From: Actinomycetes bacterium
Lineage (GTDB): Bacteria; Actinomycetota; Actinomycetes; Propionibacteriales; Nocardioidaceae
Direction of reading: 5' to 3'
Assembly: GCA_023417775.1 (NCBI GenBank)
Contig: JAEZEJ010000117.1
Location: 1-35,370 of the forward strand
DNA length: 35,370 nucleotides
In this document: piece after piece, positions 31,609-35,370 of the stretch
Layout of the letters: the number at the start of each line of letters is the position of its first letter
Numbering within the stretch: position 1 is the stretch's first letter
The notes under the pieces: generated by a model
Told to the model about the DNA's origin: nothing
What the model saw: the letters and a program-made list of their open reading frames with translations, nothing else
Databases searched by the model: none
Translations under genes and position numbers: made by a program

Positions 31609-32928
31609 TCAGTCGTTTCGGATGTTGTCGCGCAGGGTGGGTCCCGGATAGCGAGTCCGATACCGCCCACGTCGCTGCAGCTCTGGAATCACCAGATCGA
31701 CGAATTCCTCGAAGCACCCGGGCGTGTAGGTCGCCAAGAGAATGAAGCCGTCGGCGCCGCCTTCGTCCATGAACACCTCGAGCTGGTCGGCGACCTCCTC
31801 GGGCGAGCCGATGAGCCGCGGCATCGAGAATCGCGCGGAATAGATCCGCGCCGCCTCGGCGATGGTGACCTCCGCCCCCTCCACCCCCTGCGCGGTCAGG
31901 GCGTCCTTGACGCCCTGGATGCCCGGGACGTCGATATCGACCAGCGCGGCATCGGGGGCGTAGCGGGAGAAGTCGATGCCCAGCTGTCCGGACAGCATCG
32001 CCAGTGAGGCGCCGTCGTGGACCAGGGCGTCGATCTCCTCGGCCTTGCGGTGGGCCTCGAGCGATGTCGGCGCCACGATGGGCTGCACCCCGTAGTACAG
32101 CTTGACCTCCTCGGGATCGCGCCCCGCCCCGGCGATGCGCCTGGTGATGTCGTCGGTATAGGCGCGCATCGTCGACAGATCGGGATGGATCGCGAAGATC
32201 GCATCGGCCGTCGATGCGGCGAACTCCCGTCCCTGCGGCGACGACCCCGCCTGCCAGAGCACCGGCGTGCCTTGGGGGGACGGAGTGACGAAGTGCCGGG
32301 CGCGGCAGGTGAAGTGAGTTCCCTGGTGGTCGATCTCGCGGATCTTCGCCGGATCGGCGAAGATCCCGGTCTCTGGATCGGCGATGATCGCGTCCGGCTC
32401 CCAGGAGTTCCACAGCTGTCGACACACGTCCACGTACTCGCTGATTCGCTCATAGCGGGTCGAGCGGTCCGGCATCTGCTGGCCGTAGGCGTCCCACTCG
32501 CTCGGCGAATAGGAGCCGACGATGTTCCACGCCAGCCGTCCATCGGTGAGGTGATCGAGGGTCGAGAGGCGCCGGGCCATCGAGTACGGATGCTCGAAGG
32601 CCGTGGAGAGCGTGAGACCGACGCCGAGGTGCTTCGTCGCCCGCGAGATGATGGTCGTCAGCGCGGCGGGCTCGTGCGTGGGAAACTGCACAGCGTAACG
32701 GACCGTCTCGTCGGCCGAGCCGTCGAAGCTGTTGTACGGCGCGAGCTCGTCGGCGAGGAAGATTCCGTCGAACAGACCGCGTTCAAGGGTCCGGGCGAGA
32801 TGCTCCCAGTACTCGGGTCGGGCGAAGTCCCACCCGACCTTGTCCTGCCGATGGCGCCACATCCCCACCGCATGGCTGCTCAGGCCATGCTGCATGAAGG
32901 CGAGGAAGTGGGCTCCCTTCGGCCTCAC
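31609..32928 (-). CDS. FMN-dependent monooxygenase, NtaA/SnaA/DszA (LLM) family, copy 1
   Basis: 439 aa, a tandem paralogue of the next gene with the same motifs throughout (LFDGIFLADELAPYNSF, LGVGLTLSTAFEHPYSMARRLSTLDHLTDGRLAWNIVGSY, GTPVLWQAGSSPQGREF, LLATYTPGCFEEFVDLVIPELQRRGRYRT). The middle third (about 260-380) differs more, so the two may act on different positions or substrates. The GTG at 32928 is chosen because it overlaps the stop of the small membrane protein (GTGA) and gives the family start VRPKGAHFLAFMQHG; longer frames upstream run through that gene. Confidence 0.92.
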   Translation of the reverse strand: MRPKGAHFLAFMQHGLSSHAVGMWRHRQDKVGWDFARPEYWEHLARTLERGLFDGIFLADELAPYNSFDGSADETVRYAVQFPTHEPAALTTIISRATKHLGVGLTLSTAFEHPYSMARRLSTLDHLTDGRLAWNIVGSYSPSEWDAYGQQMPDRSTRYERISEYVDVCRQLWNSWEPDAIIADPETGIFADPAKIREIDHQGTHFTCRARHFVTPSPQGTPVLWQAGSSPQGREFAASTADAIFAIHPDLSTMRAYTDDITRRIAGAGRDPEEVKLYYGVQPIVAPTSLEAHRKAEEIDALVHDGASLAMLSGQLGIDFSRYAPDAALVDIDVPGIQGVKDALTAQGVEGAEVTIAEAARIYSARFSMPRLIGSPEEVADQLEVFMDEGGADGFILLATYTPGCFEEFVDLVIPELQRRGRYRTRYPGPTLRDNIRND

Positions 32929-33284
32929 GCGGCGACCGAGGACGAGTCCTCCGGGGCCGACGCCGCCGTGATTCGGCGGCTCCGGCGATCCACCCAGAAG
33001 GCCACGATCACGGCGATCGCGCTGCCCAGGCTCAGCGCCGGCATCAGCACCCAGGCCGCCGGCTGCGTGCTGATCAGCACGATGCACAGGAAGGAGGCCA
33101 CGGTCCCGATCGCGGCCTTGGCAGAGAAGACGATCGTACGGTCGGCGGTGAGCTCCCCGCCGACCTCGGGTGGCTCCCCGCTCAGCGCTCGTCTACGCAG
33201 GTGGGCGAACTCCAGGACACCTTCGATCACGAAGGACACGACGATGACGACGGAGATCGCGGTGGCGATCCAGAACAGCAGCAT
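32925..33284 (-). CDS. Small three-helix membrane protein of the symporter operon
   Basis: 119 aa, not recognised. Three hydrophobic helices lie at about 2-26, 53-71 and 76-95, the first preceding an EFAHLRRRALSGEPPE loop; the C-terminal 20 residues are polar (RRSRRITAASAPEDSSS). It starts 4 bp after the symporter stop and overlaps the next gene's start (GTGA), so it is co-translated with both. Small membrane partners are known for some solute:sodium symporters; that role here is inference from position. Confidence 0.8.
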   Translation of the reverse strand: MLLFWIATAISVVIVVSFVIEGVLEFAHLRRRALSGEPPEVGGELTADRTIVFSAKAAIGTVASFLCIVLISTQPAAWVLMPALSLGSAIAVIVAFWVDRRSRRITAASAPEDSSSVAA

Positions 33285-33288
33285 GGGC

Positions 33289-34782
33289 TCAGGCTCCGGT
33301 GGTGGTTGTGGTGGGAGTGGACAGCGGATCGGTGGCGCTCGGGTCCTCGCGATTGACGCTCGCCAGACTCGAGTAGTCGAAGGTCGTCTTCGTCAGGAGC
33401 GCTCCGAGCAGAAGCACCGCCAGGGACGTGCCCAGCAGGGCCACCGTGCCGAGGAGCTCGTCGACGTTCTGGCGCACGACGTATCCGACCACGGCCGCGG
33501 CGACGATCGACAGGACGAAGGCGTGGGCGGGTGTCCTGCGCCAGAAGATCGCGAAGGCGAGAGGCAGGATCAGCGCCCCCTTGAAGAAGTAGATCGTGTT
33601 CACCGTCGTGATGTAGTCCGAGCTGGCAAGCACCACGATGCCGCCGATGACGCCGCCACCGAGGATGCTGGCCTTGCTGGAGCGCAGCAGCACCTTGTCG
33701 CTGACATCCGGCCACCTCGGCTTCACGACATCGGTCGCGATGAGTGAGGACAGGGCAGAGAAGGCGCCGTCGATCGTGGAATAGCAAGCTTGCAGGATGA
33801 TCGTGACGTAGAGCGCGATCATGAAGGCCGGTAGGCCGACGTGGGTGATGACATAGGGACCGATAGCCCCCGCCCCGTTGGCCCCGAGGTCGTCGAGGGT
33901 GATGCCTTGGGAGATCCCGATGAGACCGAGCAGGCCGAGCGTCAACGGGATCGGGTAGAACCAGAGCCCGGCCCACAGGAATGTGCGCGCCATGTTCTGC
34001 GGTTTCATCGACCATGCCTTCTGCCAGAAGGTCTGGTCGGCCATCGTGGAGGCGAGGAGGCCGAGCGCGAGAGAGATGCCGAAGGCGGCGGCAGCGGAGT
34101 TGTCCAGAGGGTTCAGGTTGCTGGGACCCGCGTCGTCGACCCGCGAGAAGACCGTGCTCGCACCCCCGGCCTTGGCGAGGGCGTACAGCGTGATCAAAGA
34201 GGCGGGGACGGTGATCCACAGGGTCGCTATGGTGCCGGTGATCGCCGAGGTCCAGAGCCCGCCGAAGTAGGCATAGACCGTGACGACGATGAGCGCCACG
34301 ACGAGGACGGGGGTTGCCTTGAGGCCGAAGACCACGTCCATCACCAGCACGATGCCGAAGAGGTTGATCAAGACCTCGCAGATGATGACCGCGATCATCA
34401 CCAGCAGGATGACCGCCGTAGCGGTCTGGCTCTTGAAGCGGTGTCTGATGAACTCGACGATCGTGTACCCCTCGGGCATCCGGCGTCTGAGGGCAACGGC
34501 GAAGGGCACCATCAAGATGACGGCCAGACCGTTCGGGACGACGAACCACACCAGACCACTGGTCCCGAAGGTGAAGGCCTGGGCGGACGACATCATGACC
34601 GCCATCGACCAGGTCCAGACCGCGATCAACGCGCCGACGCCATATCCGAAGCCGATCTGGCGGCCCGCGATGATGAAGTCCCGTGTGTTGCTGATCAGCG
34701 TGCGTACGGTCAATGCGACCGCGAGGAGAAGGGCGCCGAGCCCGATCATGAGCGCGTATCCCACGAGGGGAGAGAGGGTCAT
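33289..34782 (-). CDS. Sodium:solute symporter (SSS) family transporter
   Basis: 497 aa with about 13 membrane helices. SSS features are TRDFIIAGRQIGFGYGVGALIAVWTWSMAVMMSSAQAFTFG near the start, ADQTFWQKAWSMKPQNMARTFL in the middle, and LQACYSTIDGAFSALSSLIATDV, corresponding to the sodium-site helix with its Ser/Thr residues. The ligand is unknown. As first gene of the operon it probably imports the substrate oxidised by the two monooxygenases. The ATG at 34782 is preferred; longer frames pass through the leader hairpin. The ribosome-binding site (AGGCAG) is weak. Confidence 0.92.
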   Translation of the reverse strand: MTLSPLVGYALMIGLGALLLAVALTVRTLISNTRDFIIAGRQIGFGYGVGALIAVWTWSMAVMMSSAQAFTFGTSGLVWFVVPNGLAVILMVPFAVALRRRMPEGYTIVEFIRHRFKSQTATAVILLVMIAVIICEVLINLFGIVLVMDVVFGLKATPVLVVALIVVTVYAYFGGLWTSAITGTIATLWITVPASLITLYALAKAGGASTVFSRVDDAGPSNLNPLDNSAAAAFGISLALGLLASTMADQTFWQKAWSMKPQNMARTFLWAGLWFYPIPLTLGLLGLIGISQGITLDDLGANGAGAIGPYVITHVGLPAFMIALYVTIILQACYSTIDGAFSALSSLIATDVVKPRWPDVSDKVLLRSSKASILGGGVIGGIVVLASSDYITTVNTIYFFKGALILPLAFAIFWRRTPAHAFVLSIVAAAVVGYVVRQNVDELLGTVALLGTSLAVLLLGALLTKTTFDYSSLASVNREDPSATDPLSTPTTTTTGA

Positions 34783-34943
34783 ATTTCTGCCTGACTGCGA
34801 AGGCATGCCGCGCGACACGCGCGGCATGAGGGGTGCCGTACAAGACAGAAACCGTGACACCGAGTCCCGGCATGCCAGCCACCATCCCGGATGTTGAGCA
34901 GGCGCCGCGGAGTACTCACGATCGGGTAACGCGGGCGGCGGAC
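34783..34943. other. Intergenic region between GNAT gene and symporter operon (161 bp)
   Basis: It contains the hairpin and GGCATGCC copies described separately. No confident -10/-35 pair is visible for the symporter operon, and no leaderless box precedes its ATG. Confidence 0.5.
34802..34876. promoter_or_regulatory. Leader hairpin and repeated GGCATGCC sites upstream of the symporter
   Basis: A perfect 11-bp stem (CATGCCGCGCG 34804-34814 with CGCGCGGCATG 34818-34828, 3-base loop) lies 21 bp before the symporter ATG. The 8-bp palindrome GGCATGCC occurs at 34802-34809 and 34869-34876, with a half-copy in the right arm. It may be a terminator for the upstream acetyltransferase gene, an operator, or a leader structure. 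Confidence 0.55.
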
Positions 34944-35370
34944 TCAGTCCAGCGAAGAAGCCTCGGGGCCCAGCACCCCTATCTCGGTCGCGGTCGCCGT
35001 GGCGAGGGGCTTGGCCAGGTGGACGCTGTCGTCATAGCCCGCGTAGTAGCCGAAGGGCTCGACATCGGCATAGCCACAGGAACGGTAGAGCGCGATCGCC
35101 TCCGGTTGCTCCAGACCCGTCTCCAAGACGAGGCGCGTGATCCCGGCACGCGCGGCCGTGCGCTCGAGCTCGGCGAGCACGATCCTGGAGTAGCCGCGGC
35201 CGCGGAACCCCGGGCGCACGTACATCCTCTTGATCTCGGCATCGCGCGCCCCGGCCGGCCCGCCGCGACGCCAGCCGCCCATCGCGACCGCCGCCCCGTC
35301 GGCCTCACCGACGAGGAAGGTCCCGTCCGGCGCCGCGAACTCGGCGGCGTCGATGGGCGAGGCGTCGCCC
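34944..35370 (-). CDS. GNAT N-acetyltransferase, 5' end outside the window
   Basis: Partial: the frame is open to the right edge, so the N-terminus is missing and about 141 residues are seen. The visible sequence includes PDGTFLVGEADGAAVAMGGWR, then AEIKRMYVRPGFRGRGYSRIVLAELE, whose R-G-x-G-x-(S/A) turn binds acetyl-CoA, and the C-terminal EAIALYRSCGYADVEPFGYY. An internal ATG at 35282 is not the true start because it would remove the first strands of the fold. The substrate is unknown. Confidence 0.88.
   Translation of the reverse strand, partial: GDASPIDAAEFAAPDGTFLVGEADGAAVAMGGWRRGGPAGARDAEIKRMYVRPGFRGRGYSRIVLAELERTAARAGITRLVLETGLEQPEAIALYRSCGYADVEPFGYYAGYDDSVHLAKPLATATATEIGVLGPEASSLD

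Noticed and set aside
34783..34943. Possible riboswitch in front of the symporter
   Set aside because: Only one strong hairpin is visible; I could not recognise the conserved core of any known riboswitch class.

Overview
The window is about 35 kb of uniformly GC-rich chromosome from an actinobacterium. The lineage markers are a complete pup/prcB/prcA/pafA/dop set, the RNA polymerase-binding protein RbpA, a HelR-type helicase end, PafB/PafC, and TANNNT-type promoters that often sit at leaderless start codons. I saw no rRNA, tRNA, CRISPR array, phage gene or insertion sequence. A family within Actinomycetota cannot be fixed from this sequence; Propionibacteriales or Micrococcales-like groups are plausible.

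Layout. 1-5.2 kb: the C-terminal end of a HelR-like helicase faces a minus-strand run of DinB-like protein, alpha/beta hydrolase, AraC regulator, VOC protein and a UvrA-like ABC protein without room for a UvrB-binding domain. 5.4-11.9 kb: membrane-anchored esterase, phosphoribosyltransferase and metallo-hydrolase diverging from a palindrome, an HTH-MurA fusion with a perfect palindrome in its promoter, a terminator-like hairpin, glycerophosphodiesterase coupled to an MFS transporter, and rbpA. 11.9-15.7 kb: lnt coupled to an M24 peptidase, a 355-bp gene-free interval with a five-copy palindromic repeat cluster, and a 5'-3' exonuclease. 15.7-30.2 kb: the minus-strand protein-quality and DNA-damage locus dop-pup-prcB-prcA-[large GH67-like membrane protein]-pafA-FKBP lipoprotein-pafB-pafC-tatA-tatC-helY. 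30.3-34.8 kb: a minus-strand operon of an SSS-family symporter, a small membrane protein and two tandem FMN-dependent monooxygenases, preceded by a strong hairpin and closed by another. The window ends in a partial GNAT acetyltransferase.

How the parts fit. PafA attaches Pup, which here already ends in Gly-Gly-Glu, to proteins; Dop removes it; PrcA/PrcB form the 20S core. The ring ATPase (Mpa/ARC), usually encoded just upstream of dop, is not here: the monooxygenase operon occupies that place. PafB/PafC are WYL-domain activators of the DNA-damage response. TatA/TatC export folded proteins.

Most worth a second look: (1) the HTH-MurA gene with its palindromic operator and altered active-site loop; (2) the roughly 989-residue GH67-like, eight-helix membrane protein inside the Pup-proteasome locus; (3) the REP-like repeat cluster; (4) eleven TANNNT boxes placed 6-8 nt before start codons, which also settle several starts; (5) the symmetric 15-bp palindrome between two divergent genes; (6) the symporter/double-monooxygenase module of unknown substrate.
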